DNA from: UMGS363 sp964402055
Lineage (GTDB): Bacteria > Bacillota > Clostridia > Oscillospirales > Ruminococcaceae
NCBI GenBank assembly: GCA_964402055.1
Contig: CAYOAV010000054.1
Location: forward strand, 1 to 12,293
Reading direction: 5' to 3'
Length of the DNA: 12,293 nucleotides
Shown: positions 5,264 to 12,293 of the stretch, one piece after another
Numbering within the stretch: the first letter of the stretch is position 1
Layout of the letters: each line of letters opens with the position of its first letter
The notes under the pieces: model-generated
What the model saw: the letters and a program-made list of their open reading frames with translations, nothing else
What the model was told of the DNA's origin: nothing
Database searches by the model: none
Position numbers and translations under genes: made by a program

Positions 5264-6487
5264 ATGAAAAAAATAGCGTCTTTAATATTAGCGGCGGCTT
5301 TATGCACTGCCTTAGCCGCAGGCTGTTCATCTGAAAATACTGCCGATGCGGCTGTTACATCAGCAAATACCGAGGCCGCAGAAATTCTCAGCGGCGAACA
5401 GAAAATGTTCAATACCTCGCTTGTTTCTGTCGGAAATACCTATCGGCTAAATGAAAAGCTGAAAGCTCTCGAAAGCGGCGGCGAAATAACAGTTGGCTTT
5501 ATCGGCGGCTCTATAACCTACGGCTATACCGTTCAGCCGAATGAATGCTACGCAAGCAGAGTATGTGATTACCTTAAAGAAAAATACCCTAATGGTACTG
5601 TAAATTATGTCAACAAGGGTATAAGCGGAACGCCGTCTATCCTTGGAAATTTACGTCTTAAAAGGGATATTCTCGATAATAATGCGGATATTATATTCGT
5701 GGAATATGCTGTGAATGACGGTATGGAAGCGGATTATCAGGAATCATACGAATCACTTGTAAGAACCGCTCTTGAACAGGAAAATGAACCTGCGGTAGTC
5801 CTGCTTTTCAACCGAACTAAGGAAGGTCATTCCGCACAGGAATATATGAAGAATATCGGCGAATTTTATTCCCTCCCGATGATAAGCACGGCAGATGTTT
5901 TCACCGAGGGTCTTGAAAGCGGCGAAATGGTATGGGAGGATTATTACAACGATTCCTCGCACCCTAATTCCGCTGGTCATGAGCTTTTCTGCAAGCTTAT
6001 TGCGAACGCATTTGAGGAATCGCTCAAGGTAAGCTCGGACGATTATACTCTCCCTGAACAGAAGCTGCATGACGCTCCATATGAAAATGCCGTTCTTATT
6101 GAATCAGATTATGACGGTTCAGACAGCAGATTTTCCATGGAATCACTCGGAAGCTTCACTAATTCCTGTACGGCTGACGGCTTCACCAAGGGCTGGGCAT
6201 TCGATAAATCAACCAACGAGCCGATGAAGTTCAAGGTGACTGCAAACGGTCTTTTCCTTGTATGCAAGCGTAACAACAACGCTTCAATGGGAAAATTTGA
6301 GGTTTATATCAACGGTGCTAAGGTCAAAACCATAGACACAAACCAGTCGGACGGCTGGGGCGATCCATTCGCATTCAAGGTAATAAAATGGCAGGAAATC
6401 AAGGATATGGAGATCGAAATAAGACCGACCGAGGATTCTCTCAATAAAACGATTGAAATACTCGCAGTAGGATTCAGTGCAAATTGA
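5264..6487 (+). CDS. SGNH/GDSL-type hydrolase lipoprotein
   Basis: This is a 407-residue secreted lipoprotein. The signal peptide MKKIASLILAAALCTALAAG ends in a lipobox (LAAGC), with Cys21 to be lipidated, followed by a Ser/Thr/Ala-rich linker to about residue 45. The SGNH hydrolase domain (about 55-255) shows block I GGSIT (nucleophile Ser83), block II NKGISG (oxyanion Gly near 119-122), block III VEYAVND (Asn151) and block V DSSHPN (D230, H233). A second domain (about 260-407) looks like an all-beta module (SYSLG-like strands, KFEVYINGAKVKTIDT), perhaps a carbohydrate- or substrate-binding jelly roll. The enzyme would remove acyl, probably acetyl, groups from polysaccharide or peptidoglycan outside the membrane. 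The ribosome binding site GGAG (5253-5256) lies seven bases from the ATG. The substrate is inferred from the family, not shown. Confidence 0.88.
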   Translation: MKKIASLILAAALCTALAAGCSSENTADAAVTSANTEAAEILSGEQKMFNTSLVSVGNTYRLNEKLKALESGGEITVGFIGGSITYGYTVQPNECYASRVCDYLKEKYPNGTVNYVNKGISGTPSILGNLRLKRDILDNNADIIFVEYAVNDGMEADYQESYESLVRTALEQENEPAVVLLFNRTKEGHSAQEYMKNIGEFYSLPMISTADVFTEGLESGEMVWEDYYNDSSHPNSAGHELFCKLIANAFEESLKVSSDDYTLPEQKLHDAPYENAVLIESDYDGSDSRFSMESLGSFTNSCTADGFTKGWAFDKSTNEPMKFKVTANGLFLVCKRNNNASMGKFEVYINGAKVKTIDTNQSDGWGDPFAFKVIKWQEIKDMEIEIRPTEDSLNKTIEILAVGFSAN

Positions 6488-6489
6488 TT

Positions 6490-7314
6490 ATGAAAATTTC
6501 TGTTTTAATAGAAAATACCGCAAAAGACGGCTTCAACGCAGAGCATGGATTGAGCCTTTTTATCGAGCATAATAAAAAGAAGCTTCTGCTTGATGCAGGA
6601 AGCTCCGAGGTTTTTTATGAAAATGCCGTAAAGCTTGGAATACAGCCTGAAAATGCAGATATATCCGTCCTTTCGCACGGTCATTACGACCATTCGGGAG
6701 GATTTACAGCCGTTCTTGAACGGAATGACAGCCTTAAAATATATGCCCATAAAAACGCATTCGGAAATTATCTTTCGGGCAACGGTGGACTTCATTTTAT
6801 CGGCATTCCCGATAATGTAAGGAATTACAGAGATAGATTTATCCTCACGGACGGAGTAAATAAGCTTTATGATGATATTTACCTTGTTCCGCATGGAGAT
6901 GATGTATCAGACGAAATCGGCAGACGTGCCAAGCTTTACATAAACAGCGAAGATGAACCCGATTGCTTTTCACATGAGCAGAGCCTTGTTATAGATACCG
7001 AAAAGGGTCTTGTTATCTTTAACAGCTGTTCCCATGGCGGTGTACAAAATATCGTCAGAGAGGCTCGTGAAGCCTGCGGAGGGAAAAAGGTTTATGCCTA
7101 TGTCGGCGGTCTGCATATGAAAGGCACGGAAAACGGCAAAGAAATATGCACAATGCCCCCAAAAAGCCTTGATAAGCTTTGCCAATTTATAAAGGACGAG
7201 GGTATTGCTCATATTTATACAGGTCACTGTACAGGCTCGGCAGGTATTGAGGAGCTGAAAAAACGTCTTGACAATGTTCATACGCTTACATCGGGGCTTT
7301 GCTTTGAGCTGTAG
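6490..7314 (+). CDS. Metallo-beta-lactamase-fold hydrolase (COG1237-like)
   Basis: This 274-residue cytosolic protein lacks a signal peptide. It has the metal-binding signature HGHYDH (H63, H65, D67, H68), then SCSHGG (H182), GGLH (H209) and TGHCTG (H246). The pattern KISVLIENT...GLSLFIE...LLDAG and the C-terminal GHCTG are typical of the COG1237 branch. Databases often label this branch as dihydropterin ribofuranosyl-aminobenzene-phosphate synthase-like (a methanopterin-pathway label), and its role in bacteria is unclear. I chose the ATG at 6490, two bases after the stop of the SGNH gene. A TTG at 6484 overlapping that stop (TTGA) is a possible alternative giving two extra residues, and a weak AGGA (6469-6472) fits the TTG spacing better. 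Translation is probably coupled to the gene before. Confidence 0.88.
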   Translation: MKISVLIENTAKDGFNAEHGLSLFIEHNKKKLLLDAGSSEVFYENAVKLGIQPENADISVLSHGHYDHSGGFTAVLERNDSLKIYAHKNAFGNYLSGNGGLHFIGIPDNVRNYRDRFILTDGVNKLYDDIYLVPHGDDVSDEIGRRAKLYINSEDEPDCFSHEQSLVIDTEKGLVIFNSCSHGGVQNIVREAREACGGKKVYAYVGGLHMKGTENGKEICTMPPKSLDKLCQFIKDEGIAHIYTGHCTGSAGIEELKKRLDNVHTLTSGLCFEL

Positions 7315-7327
7315 GAGGTATTTCAAT

Positions 7328-8551
7328 ATGAAAAAGCTGAAAATAACATTAATTTCAATAATAACCGCATTCGCACTTGTCGGCTGTACTGCTGAAATAA
7401 AAAAGCCGTCCGAAGCTGCTGTCACCACGGAAAGCGTTGCGGAAACAGATATGACCGAACAAACTGAATCGCAGGAACAAACTACAACGCAGGAGGAAAA
7501 TATTCCTGTTGACGATATAATGGATAGTGAGCTTGATTTTTCATCAGAAGAATCACTCCTTAATTCGATGACCGATGAGCAGAAGGTCGGACAGATAATA
7601 CTCGGACGTTTCCCCTCCGAGGGTGCAGAAGATATTATTGAAGAATATCATATCGGTGGATTTACTCTTTATGCAGATGATTTTAAGAATGAATATCCCG
7701 AAACTATGGCGGAAAAGACAGCCGATTTACAGTCATCATCCGATATTCCGCTTTTCCTCGCCGCAGATGAGGAGGGCGGCACGGTAGTAAGAATATCGAA
7801 ATTTCCTCAATATAGGCTTAGTCCGTTTTCATCACAGATTGTCCTTGCAAGAGATGGAGCTGAAGCTATCCGTGAAGAAAATCTTGAAAAAGCGGAGCTA
7901 ATGCTGTCGCTTGGAATTAATTTCAACCTCGCACCTGTTGCGGATATTACAGAAAATCACAGCGACTATATCTATGACAGAACATTCGGAGAAACGCTGA
8001 ATAAAACCTGTGAATATATCACGGCAACGGTTGAAGCGATGAACGAGGGCAATATAGCAAGCTGTCTAAAGCATTTCCCGGGATATGGCTCTAACGTTGA
8101 TACCCATACAGGAAGTGCAGAGGATAAACGCTCACGTTCAAGCTTTGAAAATACAGATTTTAAACCGTTCCAAGCAGGAATTGAAGCAAATGCACCGTCA
8201 ATAATGATAAATCATAACGTAGTTACGGCTTTTGACGATACAGCACCTGCATCACTTTCAGCGGAAGTACACGATATTCTCCGAAATGAGCTTGGATTTG
8301 ACGGAGTTATCCTCACGGACGATCTTGGAATGGACGCAATAACGGAATTTGCCGCAAGTTCAGAGGAAAGTCCGTATGTCCTTGCAGTAAATGCAGGGAA
8401 TGATCTGCTTTGCACCTCCGATATTGAAACAGCATACAATGATGTCCTTGCGGCATTATCAGACGGACGAATTGACAGAGAAAAGCTTGACGAAAGTGTG
8501 CTTAGAATTATAAAAATGAAATCAGATTATGGAATTATATCGTTTGAATAA
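7328..8551 (+). CDS. Glycoside hydrolase family 3 lipoprotein, NagZ-like
   Basis: This 407-residue surface lipoprotein has the signal peptide MKKLKITLISIITAFALVGC with lipobox Cys20. A Thr/Glu/Gln-rich linker follows to about residue 65, then a GH3 catalytic barrel. Motifs are DEEGG (147-151), KHFPGYG (248-254) followed by D258-T259-H260 (the Asp-His acid/base dyad typical of NagZ-type enzymes), NHNVV (295-299) and GVILTDDLGMDAI (326-338) with the likely nucleophile Asp331. Family members release N-acetylglucosamine from muropeptides or other beta-linked glycans. An outer-face lipoprotein form is known in B. subtilis (YbbD/NagZ). The earlier in-frame ATG at 7268 lies inside the preceding gene. 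The start at 7328 is chosen for the signal peptide and for AGGAGG (7313-7318), which overlaps the upstream stop. It is the last gene of the operon. Confidence 0.92.
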   Translation: MKKLKITLISIITAFALVGCTAEIKKPSEAAVTTESVAETDMTEQTESQEQTTTQEENIPVDDIMDSELDFSSEESLLNSMTDEQKVGQIILGRFPSEGAEDIIEEYHIGGFTLYADDFKNEYPETMAEKTADLQSSSDIPLFLAADEEGGTVVRISKFPQYRLSPFSSQIVLARDGAEAIREENLEKAELMLSLGINFNLAPVADITENHSDYIYDRTFGETLNKTCEYITATVEAMNEGNIASCLKHFPGYGSNVDTHTGSAEDKRSRSSFENTDFKPFQAGIEANAPSIMINHNVVTAFDDTAPASLSAEVHDILRNELGFDGVILTDDLGMDAITEFAASSEESPYVLAVNAGNDLLCTSDIETAYNDVLAALSDGRIDREKLDESVLRIIKMKSDYGIISFE

Positions 8552-8594
8552 TATACCAATTATCTGATAATACTGCTACAACCCACTTCCGTAG

Positions 8595-8613
8595 GGGACG
8601 GGTTTCCCGTCCC
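8595..8613. repeat. Perfect GC-rich palindrome, REP-like
   Basis: GGGACGGG (8595-8602) and CCCGTCCC (8606-8613) are exact reverse complements around TTT, within the context GTAGGGGACGGG...CCCGTCCCGC. This GTAGGGG-(stem)-TTT-(stem)-CGC format resembles short dispersed palindromic repeats seen in intergenic regions of many bacteria. It lies between two convergent genes. It is not followed by a T run on either strand (a run of nine A begins at 8621), so it is not the main terminator here. Confidence 0.55.
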
Positions 8614-8642
8614 GCAGTTCAAAAAAAAACGAACAGGAAAAT

Positions 8643-8683
8643 AAACCGCTCTCGCCTGCCATTAGCAAACGAGAGCGGTTTTA
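8643..8683. terminator. Bidirectional terminator between the GH3 and copA genes
   Basis: A 12-bp perfect stem pairs AAACCGCTCTCG (8643-8654) with CGAGAGCGGTTT (8670-8681) around a 15-nt loop. A TTTTAT tail follows on the plus strand, and GGTTTATTTTCC follows on the minus strand. It sits between the ends of two convergent genes (8551 and 8684) and can serve both operons. Confidence 0.85.
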
Positions 8684-8893
8684 TCATTCGATACCAAGAA
8701 CCGTATATTCCTTGTCCTCGACAGCCTTTTTAAGAATGTCATCGGGAACTTCCTTTGAAAGAGTAACCACCGCATTCCTTTCAGTATGGGAAGGAACTGC
8801 ACTTTCAACTCCGTCAACTGCTTCAAGAGCCTTTTTTACAGCCGCCTCGCAATGCGAACACATCATTCCCTCAATTTTAATTGTTTTTGTCAT
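8684..8893 (-). CDS. Probable internal start producing a separate CopZ-like copper chaperone
   Basis: This ORF is in frame inside the 3' end of copA. Codon 752 (ATG, 8893-8891) is preceded by AAGGAGGA (8908-8901) at seven bases, one of the best ribosome binding sites in the window. The product would be a complete 69-residue HMA protein, MTKTIKIEGMMCSHCEAAV..., the size of free CopZ chaperones that carry Cu(I) to CopA. The sequence just upstream codes for a charged linker (KEEKS), which looks like a former intergenic spacer read through. Both a fused and a free form may be made. Translation from the internal start is inference from the ribosome binding site and domain boundary, and it is not proven. 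Confidence 0.45.
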   Translation of the reverse strand: MTKTIKIEGMMCSHCEAAVKKALEAVDGVESAVPSHTERNAVVTLSKEVPDDILKKAVEDKEYTVLGIE

Positions 8894-11146
8894 AGATTTT
8901 TCCTCCTTATATTTTACACGGCTTTTTCTGTCGTGCTTTTTACTGTAAATATCCGTTAAATTAAGACGAAGTGCGTTTGTCACAACACAAAAGCTTGAAA
9001 GGCTCATCGCCGCCGCCGCAAACATCGGTGTAAGAGTTACCCCGAACGGTATAAGTACGCCTGCCGCAACAGGAATACCTATTCCGTTGTAAATAAATGC
9101 CCAGAAAAGATTTTGCTTTATATTTCTCAATGTGCTTCTACTAAGACGTATTGCCGCCGCAACGTCTTCAAGACTGCTTTTCATAAGAACAACATCAGCC
9201 GCATCAATCGCAATATCCGTACCTGCTCCGATAGCTATTCCTATATCAGCCGCAGTAAGTGCAGGTGCATCGTTTATTCCATCACCGACCATTGCAGTCC
9301 TGCCGCCCGCACGGAGCTTCCGCACCGCTGATTCCTTTTCATCGGGAAGAACTCCTGCGATAACATTATCAATGCCTGCCTGTTCAGCTATTGCACGGGC
9401 AGTTTTTTCATTATCACCTGTCAGCATAACAACATTAAGTCCCATTGCTTTAAGCTCTGCAACAGCGTTTTTGCTTTCCTCTCTTATAACGTCAGCCGCC
9501 GCAAGAACACCGATAAGCTTGCCGTCATAAGCAAACATAAGCGGTGTTTTTCCGCTTTCGGCAAGTGCTTCATAATCAATTCCGCTTATATCCGCATATT
9601 CCGATATAAAATCAGGCTTGCCGCCAAGAGCCGTTTTGCCGTTTATTTTCGCTTCTATGCCGTTGCCCGAAAGTATACGGAAATCAGTTGTTTCATAAGC
9701 TGTAACGGAACGCTCTCCGCCGAGTGCGGTAACAGCCGCCGCAAGTGGGTGTTCGCTCTTTTTTTCAAGCGAAAATGCTATTTTAAGCAGCTCATCCTCC
9801 GAATATCCTCCGCAGGGGATAACATCGGTTATTTTCGGCTCGCCCTTGGTTATTGTGCCTGTTTTATCAAGAGCAATGTTGGTTATTCTTCCTGTTTCTT
9901 CAAGAGATGCCGCAGTTTTGAACAGAATACCGTTTTTTGCACCTACTCCGCTTCCGACCATTATTGCCACAGGCGTTGCAAGCCCCAACGCACATGGACA
10001 GCTTATAACAAGCACCGTGATACCTCTTGCAAGAGAATATCCGACCGTATGCCCCGACAAAAGCCATATCAGAAAAGCTACCAAAGCGATACCCATTACA
10101 ACAGGTACAAAAATGCCCGAAACCTTATCAGCTATTTTTGCAATAGGAGCTTTTGTTGCGGCGGCATCGCTCACCATCTGAATTATCCTCGAAAGAGCTG
10201 TTTCCTCTCCGACCTTTTCCGCCCTGCATTTAAGATAACCCGACTGATTTATCGTTGCAGCTGAAACCTTATCGCCGATTTTTTTATCAACAGGTATGCT
10301 TTCACCTGTCAGAGCGGATTCATTTACCGCACTTTCTCCGTCAATTATCTCTCCGTCGGCAGGAATACTCTCTCCTGCTCTTACGATGAAAATATCACCC
10401 TTTACAAGCTCATTAGCAGGGATAGTTGCCTCATTTTTATCACGAATAACCACAGCTGTCTGCGGAGCAAGTGCCATAAGCCCCTTTAATGCGTCAGTCG
10501 TTTTACCCTTGGAGCGTTCCTCAAGCATTTTACCGAGAGTTATGAGCGTGAGTATCATTGCCGCAGATTCAAAATAAAATTCGTGCATATATATTTCAGG
10601 CTCATTTGAAAACGTCATCGCAAAAAGTGCATAAAGGCTGTAAATATATGCCGCAGACGAGCCTAACGCAACAAGGCTGTCCATATTCGGCGACCGCCGC
10701 CATAACGCAGTGTAGCCGCTTACGAAAAATCGTTGATTTATAACCATTACCGCCGTTGTCAGCAAAAGCTGTATAAGACCGAGTGCAAAATAATTTTCTT
10801 CAAGAGCCGCAGGTATTTTCCACCCCCACATCATCGCTCCCATAGAAAAATACATCAGCACCGCAAGCAGTATCAGCGATGAAACAAGCCTGAAAACAAG
10901 CTTTTTTTCTTTACTGCGGTCAGATTTTCCGCTTTCAGCAGGCTTTTTGTTGCCTGTAGAGATACCATATCCTGCTTTTTCAACGGCATTGATAATATCC
11001 GACTGCCTAGCAGTTCCCTCGACCGCCATTGAATTTGTCAGCAGATTTACAGATACAGAAATTACTCCGTCAACATTGGAAACCGCCTTTTCAACCCTTG
11101 CACTGCAAGCCGCACAGGTCATTCCCGTAACATTATATTTTTCCAT
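8684..11146 (-). CDS. copA: Copper-translocating P1B-type ATPase with C-terminal CopZ-like domain
   Basis: This 820-residue membrane pump exports Cu(I) from the cytoplasm using ATP. An N-terminal HMA domain carries GMTCAAC (C11, C14), and transmembrane helices follow. The actuator domain has TGES (280-283). The membrane metal site is CPC (383-385). The phosphorylation motif is DKTGTITKGEP (Asp427), the nucleotide-binding domain has SEHPLA (H466-P467) and the hinge is GDGINDAP (621-628). The last helices contain YN (686-687) and MSLSS (714-718), both typical of Cu(I) pumps. Residues 752-820 form a second HMA domain (GMMCSHC, C763 and C766) joined by a charged linker, giving a fused CopZ-like chaperone. 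GAGG (11156-11153) precedes the ATG by six bases. csoR lies 16 bp upstream, so both are expected to be copper-induced together. Confidence 0.95.
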   Translation of the reverse strand: MEKYNVTGMTCAACSARVEKAVSNVDGVISVSVNLLTNSMAVEGTARQSDIINAVEKAGYGISTGNKKPAESGKSDRSKEKKLVFRLVSSLILLAVLMYFSMGAMMWGWKIPAALEENYFALGLIQLLLTTAVMVINQRFFVSGYTALWRRSPNMDSLVALGSSAAYIYSLYALFAMTFSNEPEIYMHEFYFESAAMILTLITLGKMLEERSKGKTTDALKGLMALAPQTAVVIRDKNEATIPANELVKGDIFIVRAGESIPADGEIIDGESAVNESALTGESIPVDKKIGDKVSAATINQSGYLKCRAEKVGEETALSRIIQMVSDAAATKAPIAKIADKVSGIFVPVVMGIALVAFLIWLLSGHTVGYSLARGITVLVISCPCALGLATPVAIMVGSGVGAKNGILFKTAASLEETGRITNIALDKTGTITKGEPKITDVIPCGGYSEDELLKIAFSLEKKSEHPLAAAVTALGGERSVTAYETTDFRILSGNGIEAKINGKTALGGKPDFISEYADISGIDYEALAESGKTPLMFAYDGKLIGVLAAADVIREESKNAVAELKAMGLNVVMLTGDNEKTARAIAEQAGIDNVIAGVLPDEKESAVRKLRAGGRTAMVGDGINDAPALTAADIGIAIGAGTDIAIDAADVVLMKSSLEDVAAAIRLSRSTLRNIKQNLFWAFIYNGIGIPVAAGVLIPFGVTLTPMFAAAAMSLSSFCVVTNALRLNLTDIYSKKHDRKSRVKYKEEKSMTKTIKIEGMMCSHCEAAVKKALEAVDGVESAVPSHTERNAVVTLSKEVPDDILKKAVEDKEYTVLGIE

Positions 11147-11162
11147 TTTAAACCTCGCATAA

Positions 11163-11465
11163 TTACATCAAGCGTTTTATTATATTGATAAGCTCGTCTG
11201 CTGCTTCGCCGTTACCGTTGCGGATATTGTTCACAACGCAGGTGCTGATATGACTTTCGAGCAATTCACGGTTAAAAGCGTCAACCGCCGCACCGACAGC
11301 CGCCGACTGGGTTAGAACATCGGTGCAATAGGCATTTTCATCGAGCATTTTTTTAATGCCCCGTATCTGCCCCTCGATACGGTTCAAACGGTTCATAAGT
11401 CTTTTAAGCTCCTCTGGGGAACGTTCCTTGGTTTTTTTACATTCCTGACATTTATCGCATTTCAT
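11163..11465 (-). CDS. csoR: Copper-sensing repressor CsoR
   Basis: This 100-residue helical DNA-binding repressor of the CsoR/RcnR family leaves its operator when it binds Cu(I). The Cu ligands C47, H72 and C76 have the same spacing as the Cys-His-Cys set known in Mycobacterium tuberculosis CsoR (C36, H61, C65). The N-terminal helix RLNRIEGQIRGIKKM (26-40) is the family signature. Before it lies an unusual N-terminal MKCDKCQECKK with Cys at 3, 6 and 9. The ATG at 11465 follows AGGAGAT (11477-11471) at five bases. The gene is first in the csoR-copA operon and is expected to repress its own promoter, which carries a fitting operator. Confidence 0.95.
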   Translation of the reverse strand: MKCDKCQECKKTKERSPEELKRLMNRLNRIEGQIRGIKKMLDENAYCTDVLTQSAAVGAAVDAFNRELLESHISTCVVNNIRNGNGEAADELINIIKRLM

Positions 11466-11502
11466 AGATTATCTCCTGAAAATGAAATTTTATTCTACGA
11501 AT

Positions 11503-11531
11503 ATTATATACCCCCTCTGGGTATTTGTCAA
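11503..11531 (-). promoter_or_regulatory. Consensus sigma-A promoter of csoR-copA
   Basis: On the minus strand a perfect -35 box TTGACA (11531-11526) and a perfect -10 box TATAAT (11508-11503) are separated by 17 bp. This is the strongest promoter visible in the window. It would be highly active unless repressed, consistent with control by an operator in its spacer. Confidence 0.92.
11508..11524. promoter_or_regulatory. CsoR-type operator
   Basis: ATACCCCCTCTGGGTAT is an exact 6-bp inverted repeat (ATACCC / GGGTAT) with a 5-bp C-rich centre. It matches the known CsoR operator style of a G/C-tract dyad flanked by TA. It fills the spacer between the -35 and -10 boxes of the csoR promoter, so bound CsoR would block RNA polymerase and copper would lift the block. 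Confidence 0.85.
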
Positions 11532-11541
11532 GCATAAAATT

Positions 11542-11568
11542 TTTCCGCTTGCATTACACAAGCGGAAA
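11542..11568 (-). terminator. Probable terminator of the solute-binding protein gene
   Basis: A perfect 10-bp stem pairs TTTCCGCTTG (11542-11551) with CAAGCGGAAA (11559-11568) around a 7-nt loop. It lies 18 bp after the stop of the leftward solute-binding gene and just before the csoR promoter, so it would insulate the two units. The T run on the minus strand is short (AATTTTATG). Confidence 0.65.
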
Positions 11569-11585
11569 GAATGAACACAATAATT

Positions 11586-12293
11586 TTATTCTCCACCCTC
11601 GATAATAATAGCCTCCTTATCGGCTGAATTACCGTAAACAGGTGCAAGAGCTTCATCATATGCCTTATGGAAAAAGCTTTCATCTGCAAGGCTGATAATT
11701 TCGTCATTTATCCATTGCAGAAGCGTTTCATTACCCTTTGTGACTGCGGGAGCGATAACATCAATGCCGCCGAGCGTTTCTATTCCGACAGAAAATCCGT
11801 CATTCTGCGTTGCCCATGCAAGAACCTCGGTATTATCAGTCGAAAGAGCGTCACCACGGCCATCGGCAAGTGCGGAATATGCTTCGTTATATTCGTCAAA
11901 TCTTATAAGCTCAAGCCCGTTTATAGGATTTTCCGTGAAATACTGCTCCGCAGTCGTGCCTTTTACGACTATAAGCTTTTTGTTTTCAAGCTCCTGCTCC
12001 GAGGTTATCAATGCCGTATCGGGAGATACAACTCCGAGCGACACCTTCATATACGGCAGGGCGAAATCTACCTTTTCCGCTCTTTCCTCCGTTACGGTGA
12101 AATTGGCAAGGATAATATCAGCCTTCCCTGTAATAAGATACTCCGAACGGTTAGCCGCTTCTACGGAAATAAGCTCCGCATTTACGCCCATATCCTCGGC
12201 AAGACGTTTTGCAAGGCATATATCGTATCCTTGATATTCTCCATTGCTGTCGATATAGCCGAATGGATTTTTATCCGAAAAAACGCCTATTTT
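11586..12293 (-). CDS. ABC transporter solute-binding protein, family 3 (partial)
   Basis: This is the C-terminal 235 residues of an extracellular amino-acid-type binding protein (SBP_bac_3 fold). The frame stays open to the window edge, so the N-terminus with its expected signal peptide or lipobox is outside. A methionine at 12191 is internal and is not the start. The visible part begins IGVFSDKNPFGYIDSNGEYQGYDICLAKRLAED, the usual first lobe. It continues with ADIILANFTVTEERAEKVDFALPY, the conserved ligand-binding signature of polar amino acid receptors, and the second-lobe segment LIVVKGTTAEQYF. The ligand cannot be stated, but amino acids such as glutamine, cystine or arginine are usual for the family. 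Permease and ATPase genes are not in view. Confidence 0.9.
   Translation of the reverse strand, partial: KIGVFSDKNPFGYIDSNGEYQGYDICLAKRLAEDMGVNAELISVEAANRSEYLITGKADIILANFTVTEERAEKVDFALPYMKVSLGVVSPDTALITSEQELENKKLIVVKGTTAEQYFTENPINGLELIRFDEYNEAYSALADGRGDALSTDNTEVLAWATQNDGFSVGIETLGGIDVIAPAVTKGNETLLQWINDEIISLADESFFHKAYDEALAPVYGNSADKEAIIIEGGE

Noticed and set aside
7268..7327. An upstream ATG that would extend the GH3 protein by 20 residues.
   Set aside because: It lies within the preceding gene and would bury the signal peptide. The ATG at 7328 has an AGGAGG site and a proper lipoprotein signal.
7328..8551. FPGYG in place of the FPGHG seen in many NagZ enzymes, considered as a possible loss of activity.
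   Set aside because: The catalytic Asp258-His260 dyad and Asp331 are intact, and KHFPGYG...DTH is, to my recollection, a frequent variant in Clostridia.
9132..9530. Open plus-strand frames opposite copA, up to 171 codons (for example 9749-10264).
   Set aside because: They are antisense shadows of copA, which is confirmed by all its P-type ATPase motifs.

Overview
The window looks like a chromosomal segment of a Gram-positive Clostridia member, most likely Ruminococcus or a close relative in the Oscillospiraceae. The basis is the protein families and arrangement: a yaaL(DUF2508)-bofA pair, HflX, csoR-copA, lipobox lipoproteins, strong AAGGAGG-type ribosome binding sites and moderate GC. The genus is an inference. 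The sequence is a draft assembly, with a run of exactly 100 N inside hflX.

Layout, left to right. Bases 1-96 hold the 3' end of a tRNA-Leu(GAG) and its terminator. Bases 97-285 are gene-free and contain two dyads plus three copies of a short motif at an exact 33-bp period. A MATE efflux transporter (minus) and hflX (plus, interrupted by the gap) diverge from a 236-bp spacer. Converging on hflX, and overlapping its end by 11 bp, is a compact five-gene minus-strand operon (4580 to 2998): three small proteins of unknown function, then a YaaL/DUF2508 protein, then a BofA-like membrane protein.

A plus-strand operon follows (4767-8551): a YfcE-type metallophosphoesterase, an SGNH-hydrolase lipoprotein, a COG1237-type metallo-beta-lactamase-fold protein and a GH3 (NagZ-like) lipoprotein. 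Two of its products are predicted surface hydrolases, so a role in cell-envelope or glycan processing is plausible. The roughly 110-nt leader of this operon carries segments that can form either a pseudoknot-like upstream fold or a terminator hairpin. It is the best candidate here for an undescribed regulatory element.

After a bidirectional terminator and a REP-like palindrome comes a copper-homeostasis operon on the minus strand. csoR has a textbook promoter with a CsoR-type operator in its spacer. It is followed by copA, whose C-terminus is fused to a CopZ-like domain that also has its own strong internal ribosome binding site and ATG. The window ends inside a gene for a family 3 solute-binding protein of an amino-acid-type ABC transporter.

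Most of the window is ordinary core chromosome. No CRISPR array, intact mobile element, phage gene or defence system was seen.
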